Source: Lachnospiraceae bacterium (GTDB lineage: Bacteria > Bacillota > Clostridia > Lachnospirales > Lachnospiraceae). Taken from it: a DNA stretch of 44,597 nt. Location: positions 16,219 through 60,815 of the forward strand of contig JAAUZT010000025.1 of the NCBI GenBank assembly GCA_014804485.1. The letters are read 5' to 3'. Each line of letters starts with the position of its first letter. The stretch's first letter is position 1. The notes beneath the pieces were generated by a model. That model was not told the origin of the DNA. It did not search any database and saw only the letters and a list, made by a program, of their open reading frames with translations. The translations under genes and the position numbers were made by a program. Below, piece after piece: positions 26,616 to 33,723 of the stretch.

Positions 26616-27560
26616 TTATTCTACTAACTGAGTCTGAGACGCTTCTGGCCGCACCCAAAATGCACTCATAGCTCCTATTTGCTGGTTGCTAAGTCTCTGA
26701 AAATGTGAGTCCGCCTTTGCCCACACATCCGATGTTGTTTCATTCTCGCTGACCGCTTTTTCAACCATGTCAGCAATCGTCTTAAACGCCTCTCTTTCGT
26801 CTGAACCGGCCTTTCGGGCAAGGCTCCCGAATACTCTGGCATTCTGGTTCTCTATTCCTTGCTTTTCACAGTGATCGGAAATCAGCCGTAACATGGTCGG
26901 GTTGCTCCTGTTCTGATCTACCATTCCGTCAATCTCCGCGTCGGTCAGTTTAATGCCGGAATTTAACAGGCGTACCACACCATCATCCAGCCGATTCCCG
27001 TTCGCCGAATAGAAATCCGTCACATGCTTCTCATACTCGGTCTGCACTGCCTGAATCTCCTCCTGTGTCCTCCTCTGCAGTTCCCGGACGCTGTTCTTAT
27101 ATTCCTCCTGTGCATCCAGATACCGCACTTTTTCCCTTGCAAGGTAATGCTCATCACCCTTGAATTCCCTCTGGTCTTCCTGCCACCGCTTCTGCGCCGC
27201 ATCCCATTTCTCTTTAAGCTGGATTCGCTCCGGTGCCACTCTGGCATGAATTTCCTGCAAATCCTTTAAATATCCGTCGAATGTATCGTGTTTCATAGCT
27301 GTATTCTCCTTCCTGCCCTCTTTGGCTGCATAATATTCTCTGATCTCTTTTTGTATCTGCGCCGCTATCTTCTTTGCCTCTGCTACCATTTCCGGATAAA
27401 GAACTTTACAATTTTCTGTCATCGAATAAAACTCCACTATATCAAGAGAACGCTCCTGTCCTCCGAGTGTATACTTTCTTCGCATGCCTGTTTGTTTGTC
27501 CCAGTTGTATTTGTCGTAGATATCTTCATCTACCACCATGCCGCACACAAGCTTATTCAT
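26616..27560 (-). CDS. Phage protein of unknown function, coiled-coil rich
   Basis: 314 aa, starting MNKLVCGMVVDEDIYDKYNW after GGAGG. Residues about 85-200 are charged helix rich in Glu/Lys/Gln (RIQLKEKWDAAQKRWQED, YLDAQEEYKNSVRELQRRT), consistent with a long coiled coil. The C-terminal part mixes short helices (GIKLTDAEIDGMVDQNRSN). No catalytic motif is visible. It sits directly after the terminase genes where a portal gene would be expected, but it has no portal features and is too short. A scaffold-like or accessory packaging role is possible but unsupported. Confidence 0.6.
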   Translation of the reverse strand: MNKLVCGMVVDEDIYDKYNWDKQTGMRRKYTLGGQERSLDIVEFYSMTENCKVLYPEMVAEAKKIAAQIQKEIREYYAAKEGRKENTAMKHDTFDGYLKDLQEIHARVAPERIQLKEKWDAAQKRWQEDQREFKGDEHYLAREKVRYLDAQEEYKNSVRELQRRTQEEIQAVQTEYEKHVTDFYSANGNRLDDGVVRLLNSGIKLTDAEIDGMVDQNRSNPTMLRLISDHCEKQGIENQNARVFGSLARKAGSDEREAFKTIADMVEKAVSENETTSDVWAKADSHFQRLSNQQIGAMSAFWVRPEASQTQLVE

Positions 27561-27583
27561 AATCGTTTATTCCTCCATCTTCC

Positions 27584-27856
27584 TTAATCATCTATCACCA
27601 TCTTTTCCGGCTTCACATAATAGCTCCTAAGTTCCACCTGAAACAGCGCTTCTCCCCTGTCATCGTGATATTTCCTGAAATTCTTATTGACCTCCGCAAA
27701 TGTATAATAAGCATTTATCAGCCGCTCCCACTGTGTCTTATTCATCATTTTCAGACAATGCGGACACCTCGGTGGTTTGTCATCGTAATTCATGTTGCGA
27801 TTGTACAGCTCAAAATCTCCTTTACAGTGAAAACAATGTACTTTCAAATAATCCAT
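27584..27856 (-). CDS. Small zinc-ribbon phage protein
   Basis: 90 aa. Two C-x2-C knuckles, CFHC near the start and CPHC about 20 residues later, make a probable zinc ribbon; the rest (AYYTFAEVNKNFRKYHDD, VELRSYYVKPEKMV) is mixed. It starts at an ATG downstream of AAGGAG, 23 bases after the terL stop; an alternative ATG 14 codons earlier overlaps that stop. The partner is unknown. Confidence 0.6.
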   Translation of the reverse strand: MDYLKVHCFHCKGDFELYNRNMNYDDKPPRCPHCLKMMNKTQWERLINAYYTFAEVNKNFRKYHDDRGEALFQVELRSYYVKPEKMVIDD

Positions 27857-27879
27857 ACTCTGTATACTTCTCCTTCCTG

Positions 27880-29130
27880 CTATGCTTTGGTCTCCCATGA
27901 GAAGATGGCTCGATATAGGGCATATCTGAGTGCATCGATACAGTGATTGTTTTTATCTGGATAGCCCGACAGAAAATTCCCGTCCTTGTCCCGGTCATAC
28001 TCGTATTCTATGATTTCTTTGTATGCACAGGGTGTTCTTTTCGGGTCAATGACAATCGTTCTTCTCTGCAACCATTTCATGCCATACTCAACACTTCCAG
28101 GCGGCTTACCGACAGTTTGCGCCCAAACATCCATAAAACGCAAATCCGATATCGACTTAGGTTCCGCGGAGTCGCACATAATGTAATAATCAGTATATTG
28201 CCTCCGCTTGATCTCTTTCGCCAGATCCTCATTGCTGATCTTCCTGCCGACAAACTCATCCAAAAGATACACCTTTTCATGATTCGGTCTGAAAGAGCAC
28301 CTAATAAATGCCATCGGGTCAGGCATCCACCCGAAGTCTATCCCCTGATAGATACGATCAAACTGTCTCATCTCCTCGTCCGTGATTGTCCTTATCTCTA
28401 GGAACTCAAAAACCTGTCCGCCCGTTCCGACCGGGTCCCCTAAATATTCGTGCTGGTATGCTCTCTCATTAACCTCTTTCAGATGTTCCGCGTCGTCTAT
28501 GAATTGTTGTCCTAACCATTCTGGTGGCGCGTCCAAATAACTGCTCTTATGTCGATAACTGTCACTACGAGGCTCATTTACATACTGATTCGCCCAATTG
28601 CTGATACTGATCGGCGGGTTAAAACTCTTAAATACAACGAATTTCTCACCGCCACGCAATACTGACTGCTGAACAGTTCTGATCTCTTCTGGTCCCTGAA
28701 ATTCGTCAAGTTCTTCAAACCAGAGGTACTTGAAATATCCATGACTGGCTTTCAGGGATTTCGTTTTCTTTGCCTTATCAAGCCCTCGAAAGATAATCTT
28801 TTGTCCTGTAGGTCTATAAGTGCACTGCATGGGACTCACTCCCACCTCCCACAGATGGGAAACACCTAATACATCAATCGCCCAAAGTATCTGCTCATAG
28901 ACTGATTCCCTTAAAGTCACTGCATATTTGCGGAATATGGCAGCATTTGCCTGTTCATCCTTCATCATCCCGAGAATGATCTCTAGCGATATAAACGAGG
29001 ACTTTAAGCCTCCTCTGCCGCCGTACAAGTCATAATATGTATGCGCGCCCTTCACAATATCCCTATGGACTGGATAGAACGCCGGAACTATCAATTTCCC
29101 GAAGTCAATCACTGTCTCCGATACTGTCAA
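27880..29130 (-). CDS. terL: Phage terminase large subunit
   Basis: 416 aa, complete two-domain packaging motor. ATPase domain: LYGGRGGLKSSFISLE (terminase Walker A form), YLWFEELDEF (Walker B with catalytic Glu) and FVVFKSFNPPIS (coupling motif). Nuclease domain: YQGIDFGWMPDPMAFI (first Asp), YIMCDSAEPKSI (second Asp) and NNHCIDALRYAL (third Asp), so all RNase H-fold metal ligands are present. It belongs to the Terminase_3/PBSX-like group. It overlaps terS by 26 bases. The protein looks functional, although the element encodes no capsid to fill. Confidence 0.93.
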   Translation of the reverse strand: MTVSETVIDFGKLIVPAFYPVHRDIVKGAHTYYDLYGGRGGLKSSFISLEIILGMMKDEQANAAIFRKYAVTLRESVYEQILWAIDVLGVSHLWEVGVSPMQCTYRPTGQKIIFRGLDKAKKTKSLKASHGYFKYLWFEELDEFQGPEEIRTVQQSVLRGGEKFVVFKSFNPPISISNWANQYVNEPRSDSYRHKSSYLDAPPEWLGQQFIDDAEHLKEVNERAYQHEYLGDPVGTGGQVFEFLEIRTITDEEMRQFDRIYQGIDFGWMPDPMAFIRCSFRPNHEKVYLLDEFVGRKISNEDLAKEIKRRQYTDYYIMCDSAEPKSISDLRFMDVWAQTVGKPPGSVEYGMKWLQRRTIVIDPKRTPCAYKEIIEYEYDRDKDGNFLSGYPDKNNHCIDALRYALYRAIFSWETKA

Positions 29131-29578
29131 CGATCTTCACCGCCTCCGTTAAATCTACCTTCTGCTCCTGCTTGTCTCTCCACTGCTCCGGTTTCCGGTT
29201 CTTAAGCCAGAATATCTGTGCCGTAGTATCCGGCGGGTAATACTTTTCTACTTCTGTCACAACTGGCTCTGTAACTTCTCTTACCCGTTTGCCATTCTCA
29301 TATTCAACCGTTTTACGTGTAGAAACTGTCTGTTCCGTCTCGCGGAAACCAAGGGCTTTCTTGCGTAGGGCATTCTCTACTTCGATATCCGCAACCTCTT
29401 TCCCGATTTTTAGGGACTGAAAAATCGGAACGCTCTTCCTTTTCCAGTTATAGAGTGACCTGACAGTAATGCCCATGTTTCCGGCAATCTGTTCGTCTGT
29501 CAGCCCATCCCTCGCCCATGCTTCCAAAAGCAGGAGTTTATCCGGTTCTTCCCATTCTGCTATTGTGCTCTTTGCCAT
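29105..29578 (-). CDS. terS: Phage terminase small subunit
   Basis: 157 aa. An N-terminal helix-turn-helix (EWEEPDKLLLLEAWARDGLT, DEQIAGNMGITVRSLYNWKRKS) recognises the packaging site. A helical segment with ADIEVENALRKKALGF forms the oligomerisation part, and a C-terminal region ends TAQIFWLKNRKPEQWRDKQE, the common TerS tail. The ATG at 29578 is preceded by GGGGTGG. First gene after late promoter box 1. In satellites, terS is the gene most often carried to redirect packaging. Confidence 0.88.
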   Translation of the reverse strand: MAKSTIAEWEEPDKLLLLEAWARDGLTDEQIAGNMGITVRSLYNWKRKSVPIFQSLKIGKEVADIEVENALRKKALGFRETEQTVSTRKTVEYENGKRVREVTEPVVTEVEKYYPPDTTAQIFWLKNRKPEQWRDKQEQKVDLTEAVKIVDSIGDSD

Positions 29579-29620
29579 CAGTACCACCCCGCAAGTCCTT
29601 TTCTTTCTCTCCTATATACC

Positions 29621-29658
29621 ATTATCTGATATTTCAAGAGATAAGTTGTACCATTTTT
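29621..29658 (-). promoter_or_regulatory. Late promoter box 1 (terS)
   Basis: AATGGTACAAC, 10 bases, AAATATCAGATAAT on the minus strand, identical in both halves and in spacing to the box at 26488. It lies 43 bases before the terS ATG and just past the terminator of the early microgene cluster, so it marks the early/late boundary. Confidence 0.68.
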
Positions 29659-29685
29659 AACGGCATAAAAGCCACAATGAGAAAA

Positions 29686-29709
29686 GGGCAGCAGACATTG
29701 CCGCCGCCC
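29686..29709 (-). terminator. Terminator of the early operon
   Basis: GGGCGGC and GCTGCCC (minus strand, one G-U pair) close a stem followed by TTTTC. It begins 11 bases past the stop of the 34-aa gene and separates the microgene cluster from the terS promoter. Confidence 0.6.
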
Positions 29710-29719
29710 GTCTGGCTTA

Positions 29720-29824
29720 CTACTGTTTATTTTTCTTTGAATAGACTACCGCTACCACTACGAGAGCGATCATCCCCAGCACAACAGCAACCAGTGCTCC
29801 ATCAATAAATCCGTGTATGTACAT
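29720..29824 (-). CDS. Single-span membrane microprotein, 34 aa
   Basis: The sequence starts MYIHGFIDGALVAVVLGMIA, continues LVVVAVVY and ends SKKNKQ. It is one hydrophobic helix with a positive C-terminus, so the N-terminus is probably outside. A near-perfect AAAGGAGG lies seven bases upstream, and the gene overlaps the end of the preceding one by 23 bases. It is last in the early cluster, before the terminator. It could be a small holin-like or exclusion peptide; nothing in the sequence decides. Confidence 0.7.
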   Translation of the reverse strand: MYIHGFIDGALVAVVLGMIALVVVAVVYSKKNKQ

Positions 29825-29972
29825 CCACATCCTCCTTTCTCTTAAATTCCAAACCCTTAACCCTTATAGAGTTCTCTGACATTTCCACTTTCAAAATGCC
29901 CAGATATTTGTCAAGGTCAATCTCCTCAAAGTGATCTTCTCCCCTCTTGCCAACAAAAGTTCTTACATTCAT
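29802..29972 (-). CDS. Small phage protein, 56 aa
   Basis: It starts MNVRTFVGKRGEDHFEEIDL, followed by DKYLGILKVEMSENSIRVKGLEF, a compact beta-rich pattern, and ends in a basic/acidic tail. GGGGAGG precedes the ATG. A longer frame starts within the upstream gene without a good ribosome binding site. No family recognised. Confidence 0.6.
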   Translation of the reverse strand: MNVRTFVGKRGEDHFEEIDLDKYLGILKVEMSENSIRVKGLEFKRKEDVDVHTRIY

Positions 29973-30019
29973 AACCCTACCTCCCCGCTGTTCCCGTAAA
30001 GTAAATATTCTCTTTTCAT
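29969..30019 (-). CDS. Possible 16-codon coupling ORF
   Basis: ATG to TGA encoding MKREYLLYGNSGEVGL. Its start overlaps the previous stop as ATGA and its stop overlaps the next start as ATGA, so ribosomes could pass through the chain by termination-reinitiation. No independent ribosome binding site of note. It may be chance. Confidence 0.25.
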   Translation of the reverse strand: MKREYLLYGNSGEVGL

Positions 30020-30132
30020 GCTTCATCACCTTTCTCGTCCACATAATCACGGACTGATATGTAAATTGCTTTTAAGAATCTTTCATTGTTGATTTTGTCT
30101 AAAAGTCTGATAATAAGCTCTTTGTAATTCAT
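30016..30132 (-). CDS. Microprotein of the NYKxxII/IY family, 38 aa
   Basis: MNYKELIIRLLDKINNERFL then KAIYISVRDYVDEKGDEA: two short helices. It shares the layout N-Y-K-x2-I-I ... (N/D)-x3-L-x2-I-Y with the microgenes upstream. The start overlaps the previous stop. Similar small proteins are common in Clostridia phages; the function is unknown. Confidence 0.7.
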   Translation of the reverse strand: MNYKELIIRLLDKINNERFLKAIYISVRDYVDEKGDEA

Positions 30133-30260
30133 GCCACACCACCTTTCTCCTGCGATATGTCTTTAAGGGTCTTTGCTACGGTGTAAACCTTTTTAAGCAT
30201 TTCCACACCAAGCTGCTGCATTATCTTTATGGTGCTCTCTATGTATTCCCCTTTGCTCAT
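30129..30260 (-). CDS. Microprotein, 43 aa
   Basis: MSKGEYIESTIKIMQQLGVE then MLKKVYTVAKTLKDISQEKGGVA, two helices with the same I-x2-(I/M/L) ... L-x2-V/I-Y core as its neighbours. AGGAGG lies seven bases before the ATG at 30260; the longer frame has no such site. It overlaps the next gene by four bases. Confidence 0.65.
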   Translation of the reverse strand: MSKGEYIESTIKIMQQLGVEMLKKVYTVAKTLKDISQEKGGVA

Positions 30261-30271
30261 GCCTCGCCCTC

Positions 30272-30394
30272 CTAATTCAAAATATTTATGCAAAATCTGT
30301 GTATCTGCCAAAGAATCCACGAATTATCAATCTTGCTGATAATCTCCCAAATTGCCTTTAACCGGGCTTCTTTGTCCATGTACCTTTCATCCAT
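30272..30394 (-). CDS. Microprotein, 40 aa
   Basis: MDERYMDKEARLKAIWEIIS then KIDNSWILWQIHRFCINILN. The core KIDNSWILWQIHRF matches the family pattern (K-I-x-N/D ... L-x2-I-H/Y). AAAGGAGG lies upstream. It is missed by length-limited gene finders and hidden under a longer shadow frame. Confidence 0.65.
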   Translation of the reverse strand: MDERYMDKEARLKAIWEIISKIDNSWILWQIHRFCINILN

Positions 30395-30397
30395 GAT

Positions 30398-30571
30398 TTA
30401 TACTGCACCTCCTTTCTCAGCTCTGGTTTCTAAAAATCCTTTCCGAACAAAGCCATAAATCATTTTAATCACTTTCTGCTCAGATTCGCTGTCGGTTCCG
30501 ATGCCGTCTATAAATTCTTTTGCAGCTGCTTTCAACTGCTCGGCATATTCTTTCCTTTGTTCCTCGTTCAT
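30398..30571 (-). CDS. Small helical phage protein, 57 aa
   Basis: It begins MNEEQRKEYAEQLKAAAKEF and ends SEQKVIKMIYGFVRKGFLETRAEKGGAV. An acidic helix is followed by a second helix carrying VIKMIYGFVRKGF, again the I-Y pattern. The start lies just past the stop of the preceding microgene (ATGACATGA), which indicates coupling. No known function. Confidence 0.65.
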   Translation of the reverse strand: MNEEQRKEYAEQLKAAAKEFIDGIGTDSESEQKVIKMIYGFVRKGFLETRAEKGGAV

Positions 30572-30572
30572 G

Positions 30573-30683
30573 TCATATCCCCCATTTCTTCCTGAATGAA
30601 ATCATCATATTGTATATAAACTCTAAATAATCCACGTTTTCTGTTTGGCTTACCATTTCAATAATTTTCTGCTTGTAATTCAT
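30573..30683 (-). CDS. Microprotein of the NYKxxII/IY family, 36 aa
   Basis: MNYKQKIIEMVSQTENVDYL then EFIYNMMISFRKKWGI. The N-terminal MNYK and D-Y-L-x2-I-Y core are almost superimposable on the 38-aa protein encoded at 30016-30132. AAGGA lies upstream. First member of the cluster in transcription order. Confidence 0.68.
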   Translation of the reverse strand: MNYKQKIIEMVSQTENVDYLEFIYNMMISFRKKWGI

Positions 30684-30772
30684 ATTGATAAATCCTTTCT
30701 TTACTCCGGGTAGAGGAAATGTTACAATTTCCACATACCCAAATTTACTTGCCTTGTAGGTACTGGTAATAC

Positions 30773-31096
30773 CTACGGGGCGTTTTTAAGTTGAATGGTA
30801 TATTCATCAAGTAACTGATAATACCGCTTTAAACATTGTTCGTATAACTGTCTTACGGAATCAATAACCGTTTCTTCCAACCCCTCCGGAATTGAAAACC
30901 GTACCTTTTCTTCCTTACTGATTGTTTTCGCTTTACCATAAGGATATTTATAGTTAATCGGTATCGTATAATGGACCTGTACACTGTCAGCCAGATTCGC
31001 GTCAAGATTCCTAATGGTCTCCAATTTTTCTTCCATGGCCTTAATATTACTTGCGGCATTCTCCATTTTCTGTAAAATTTTAAGTTTCTCTGTCAA
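30773..31096 (-). CDS. Small phage protein, 107 aa (TTG start)
   Basis: It begins, after a TTG start, TEKLKILQKMENAASNIKAM. The N-terminal 45 residues are coiled coil, the middle (VHYTIPINYKYPYGKAKTIS) is beta-like and the C-terminus (SVRQLYEQCLKRYYQLLDEY) helical. TTG is chosen because AAAGGAG sits eight bases before it, while the ATG 13 codons upstream has none. Its stop is followed by a 7-bp stem (30756-30776, GTAGGTA/TACCTAC). The 89-base gap to the next gene holds only this hairpin. Confidence 0.65.
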   Translation of the reverse strand: MTEKLKILQKMENAASNIKAMEEKLETIRNLDANLADSVQVHYTIPINYKYPYGKAKTISKEEKVRFSIPEGLEETVIDSVRQLYEQCLKRYYQLLDEYTIQLKNAP

Positions 31097-31166
31097 AATA
31101 TAATCTCCTTTCTTTTTGTGGGTGGTATATAGCACATGTCACTATGTCACCTTGTCACCAATTCTT

Positions 31167-32303
31167 TTATCTAGCGACATGAGTGACATTATCATCATTA
31201 GTGACGTTAGTGGCATATATGACATTTAAAATATAATTTCTCTCTTTTCTAGTTCTGTTATATTCATAACTAATTCTATCCACAGCCCAAAACAAACCCT
31301 CGTATTTATTTATCAGACTGCCAACCTTGCGCACATCATCATATATCTGACATCCTAAATACCTACTGGCTTCTACGATATCACTAGCCGAGCCTTCCCA
31401 ATGGCCACTGCCCTGTTTTACCAGCTTTCTAATTGTTTCCACGATCGGACTCTGCTCATATTCTTCCAGCAACCGCTGTCCCTCAACCTCTTCTTCCGTT
31501 CCAACATATTCCCACTGGAATGATTTTTTATTGAATCGTATTTTTAGCTTTTGGGTTTCCATGTCGCGCCCGGTTATATGTAAGGTAGCTTCTTCTGCGT
31601 ACCGATCATCTTTGGCAATAACCCATGCACAATCAAGAGCGCCCATGACACCAACAGAACCAGATAGTTCATTGAATACGTCATAAGGGTCTTTCATCTT
31701 TCTGGTATGATGTATAAGCATTATCCCAATATTATGCTGATCTGCTATCTGCTTTAAGACCTTAAAATCGTCATAATCCCGATCGTAACCTGTCTGATTT
31801 TTTTTCGCAGATTGACGTATCATTTGAAATACATCAACAACAATCAGCTTTATCTCTGGATGCTCTTCCAACTGATATTCTATTTGTACCTCAAATCCTT
31901 CACCAATTCTGCCAACATCATCCGTTCCCGTTATTACATACAAATTCTTGGGATAGTCATTTTCTCTAAGAATTTGCTTTAAACGATTTTTAGGTCTGCG
32001 TTTTGTACTCTCAAGATCAAGATACAAACAGGCATGTTTTGTGCAATCAAATTTAAGAAACTTCCATCCATTGCATATGGCTATACATATAGCCAGCGCC
32101 ATGTAACTCTTGAAATACTTGCTCGGTGCGCCTATCATAGACAGCCCAACCGGAAGAATATTTTTAATAAGCCATTCTATTGGAGGAATATCCATTTTCT
32201 CAAGTTCTGCTGCCGTTACTGCCCTTATAGGCTTAAACTCCTTAAACGGTCTTGCCACACCATTGTCGCAAACTGCCGGATGCCCTTTTGCCTTTTGCTC
32301 CAA
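31167..32303 (-). CDS. RecA-fold ATPase/helicase, RepA or DnaB-like (AAA_25)
   Basis: 378 aa. The order is as in RepA-type replicative helicases: P-loop region NILPVGLSMIGAPSKYFKSYMALAI, then ACLYLDLESTKRRPKNRLKQIL (the E of strand 2), IKLIVVDVFQMIRQ (Walker B Asp) and IGIMLIHHTRKMKDP (the HHTRK motif), with LSGSVGVMGALDCAWVI following. The P-loop is unusual: GAPSKYFKS has Phe where GK(S/T) has Gly, though Lys and Ser are kept. A C-terminal helical domain may bind DNA. TTG at 32303 is the only reasonable start, with AAGGA before it and 17 bases after the preceding stop. Likely the replication ATPase of the element. Confidence 0.82.
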   Translation of the reverse strand: MEQKAKGHPAVCDNGVARPFKEFKPIRAVTAAELEKMDIPPIEWLIKNILPVGLSMIGAPSKYFKSYMALAICIAICNGWKFLKFDCTKHACLYLDLESTKRRPKNRLKQILRENDYPKNLYVITGTDDVGRIGEGFEVQIEYQLEEHPEIKLIVVDVFQMIRQSAKKNQTGYDRDYDDFKVLKQIADQHNIGIMLIHHTRKMKDPYDVFNELSGSVGVMGALDCAWVIAKDDRYAEEATLHITGRDMETQKLKIRFNKKSFQWEYVGTEEEVEGQRLLEEYEQSPIVETIRKLVKQGSGHWEGSASDIVEASRYLGCQIYDDVRKVGSLINKYEGLFWAVDRISYEYNRTRKERNYILNVIYATNVTNDDNVTHVAR

Positions 32304-32320
32304 CTCTTCCAGTTCCTTAT

Positions 32321-32635
32321 CTATCTTTGCAATTTCTGCATCAATAGCTGCTTCTTTTTCTGTAACAGTTCTATTTTCCGTCTTTCTTCATCTCCTCTCA
32401 GGCACCTTCCTAACGCACTCTTTAATTCAGCGTCACGCGCCATTTCATATTCCTCGATCCATTCTTTATAATATTGCCGCGCTTTACTACAGCCGGCTAC
32501 TTCTAATGCAGCTATGGCCTTGTCTGGAAAAGATGGATCTGTAATTTCATAGCCATAGACTTTTTTGAAGAAACCTTTCGTAAGCCTCATTCCTGGCTGA
32601 ATACTGTCAAGTAACTGCTGTTTGCTCGGGTTCAT
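32321..32635 (-). CDS. Phage protein of unknown function, 104 aa
   Basis: The stretch LTKGFFKKVYGYEITDPSFPDKAIAALEVAGC followed by KARQYYKEWIEEYE is a pattern I associate with Firmicute prophages, next to the replication ATPase. The C-terminus is a charged Lys/Gln coiled coil. It overlaps the upstream HTH gene by 29 bases and ends 17 bases before the ATPase start, so the three are one transcript. No activity can be assigned. Confidence 0.65.
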   Translation of the reverse strand: MNPSKQQLLDSIQPGMRLTKGFFKKVYGYEITDPSFPDKAIAALEVAGCSKARQYYKEWIEEYEMARDAELKSALGRCLRGDEERRKIELLQKKKQLLMQKLQR

Positions 32636-32861
32636 CTTTTACATCCTCAATCAGATCAACAACCTTAACACCCAAAGCCCTTGCTGCTGCCCCCAAATAC
32701 TTAGGCTTGGTATAAAATCCTCTCCGCATTGAATAAACAATGTTCTTTGACAATCCTGATTCCGCTGCAAGCCCGACTGGGTCAACTCCTGCCTCAGCCA
32801 TTGCAATCAAGAATTTTCGGCTGTCCGGCTTTAACATCGTAGTGTCCCTTTTTGCAGGCAT
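32607..32861 (-). CDS. Small HTH (Cro/CI-type) DNA-binding protein
   Basis: 84 aa. FLIAMAEAGVDPVGLAAESG with LSKNIVYSMRRG is a helix-turn-helix of the XRE type, followed by KYLGAAARALGVKVVDLIED, the terminal helix usual in this family. The ATG at 32861 (MPAKRD) is nine bases from AAGGAG; a start three codons earlier abuts the site. Possibly an early-gene regulator or excisionase-like factor. Confidence 0.7.
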   Translation of the reverse strand: MPAKRDTTMLKPDSRKFLIAMAEAGVDPVGLAAESGLSKNIVYSMRRGFYTKPKYLGAAARALGVKVVDLIEDVKDEPEQTAVT

Positions 32862-32877
32862 CTCCCTCATCTCCTTC

Positions 32878-33006
32878 CTACTGTTCTTCCTCATAATCCT
32901 CACCATCACATAAACATTCCTGCATGGAGATTTCGTAATCGTCCATACAAGGAAAATGTATATAGCGGTATCTGCATGTTGTGCAGTCAAAACACTTTTC
33001 GTTCAT
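32878..33006 (-). CDS. Cysteine-rich microprotein, 42 aa
   Basis: It starts MNEKCFDCTTCRYRYIHFPC, with Cys at 5, 8, 11, 20, 31 and 33 and an acidic tail (CDGEDYEEEQ). The C-x2-C-x2-C cluster suggests metal binding. It is hidden under a longer shadow frame of the HTH gene, and ends 16 bases before that gene's ATG. Ribosome binding site GAGGGA. Confidence 0.6.
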   Translation of the reverse strand: MNEKCFDCTTCRYRYIHFPCMDDYEISMQECLCDGEDYEEEQ

Positions 33007-33032
33007 GATTTATCCCTCTAATTTTAAATCAC

Positions 33033-33061
33033 TCAACATTTTCGTTCTTTTGTGGTACAAT
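33033..33061 (+). promoter_or_regulatory. Promoter of the plus-strand cargo gene
   Basis: TCAACA (33033-33038), 17 bases, TACAAT (33056-33061), 30 bases before the ATG at 33091. It gives this gene transcription independent of the surrounding minus-strand early operon. Confidence 0.5.
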
Positions 33062-33090
33062 CTCCTTATTAAGTGCAAAGGAGAAAACCT

Positions 33091-33435
33091 ATGATAGAAC
33101 TAGAAAACGCAGAAATAAAAATTTTACAATATATAAACCATCACCCAAACCAAACATACACTCAAATTTATAAGAAGTTTCCAAAATTTAAGGAATGCTA
33201 CCATCGTTTGGAAAGCAACCATATGATTAAAAGTAATGACCCAAACGATAATCTTAGGGGAAACGATTATGGTGCCTTAAACAATCCAACTACCATTCAG
33301 ATTGGCCGAAATGGTACTATTTTCTTAGAATCCAATAAACTTTTAACTGTTCGATATATCATAACAAGTTTAATCATTCCAATTATTGTCGGTGTTGCTT
33401 CTGCCGTTATCGCTGCCCTTATCCTTGCAGCATAA
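33091..33435 (+). CDS. Winged-helix plus membrane-tail protein (cargo)
   Basis: 114 aa. Residues 1-55 (IELENAEIKILQYINHHPN, YTQIYKKFPKFKECYHRL) look like a small winged helix. A beta segment follows (TTIQIGRNGTIFLES), and the last 30 residues (VRYIITSLIIPIIVGVASAV, then IAALILAA) form a membrane helix, so the DNA-binding-like part would be tethered inside the membrane. AAAGGAG lies seven bases before the ATG. It runs against the early genes and has its own promoter, typical of lysogenic-conversion or exclusion cargo. Function unknown. Confidence 0.65.
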   Translation: MIELENAEIKILQYINHHPNQTYTQIYKKFPKFKECYHRLESNHMIKSNDPNDNLRGNDYGALNNPTTIQIGRNGTIFLESNKLLTVRYIITSLIIPIIVGVASAVIAALILAA

Positions 33436-33469
33436 TTTTGTAATAAATTCTCTAAAAATATTACATATA

Positions 33470-33682
33470 TTACGAAAATTGATAACTGCGAAAGATATTC
33501 CAGTAGCGATTACCGCACTCAATATTATTTGTTTTATCGTTTTCACCCCTCTCTACTCTAAAACAATGTACTTTTTGATCTTCAATGATCCCAGTTACAT
33601 CCATGCCAAAATCTTTAGCCAATTTCCAAACAATACAACAGATACTTCCTCTTATTGAAAATAACATCTTACAATCTGTCAA
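33470..33682 (-). pseudogene. Possible remnant of an XRE-type regulator
   Basis: The frame contains WKLAKDFGMDVTGIIEDQ, which resembles the end of XRE regulators (compare LAEALGCDVTEIIEG in the protein at 34017). The helix-turn-helix itself is absent and no ribosome binding site is evident. Probably a decayed fragment; it may be chance. It fills the 288-base gap between the two plus-strand cargo genes. Confidence 0.25.
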
Positions 33683-33723
33683 TATGTGCTATACTAAAAT
33701 TACCCACCAGAGAAAGGAACAAT

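Noticed and set aside
33386..33658. 90-codon plus-strand frame after the membrane-tailed cargo gene
   Set aside because: It starts inside the previous gene without a ribosome binding site and shows no domain pattern; the XRE-like remnant on the other strand explains the region at least as well.
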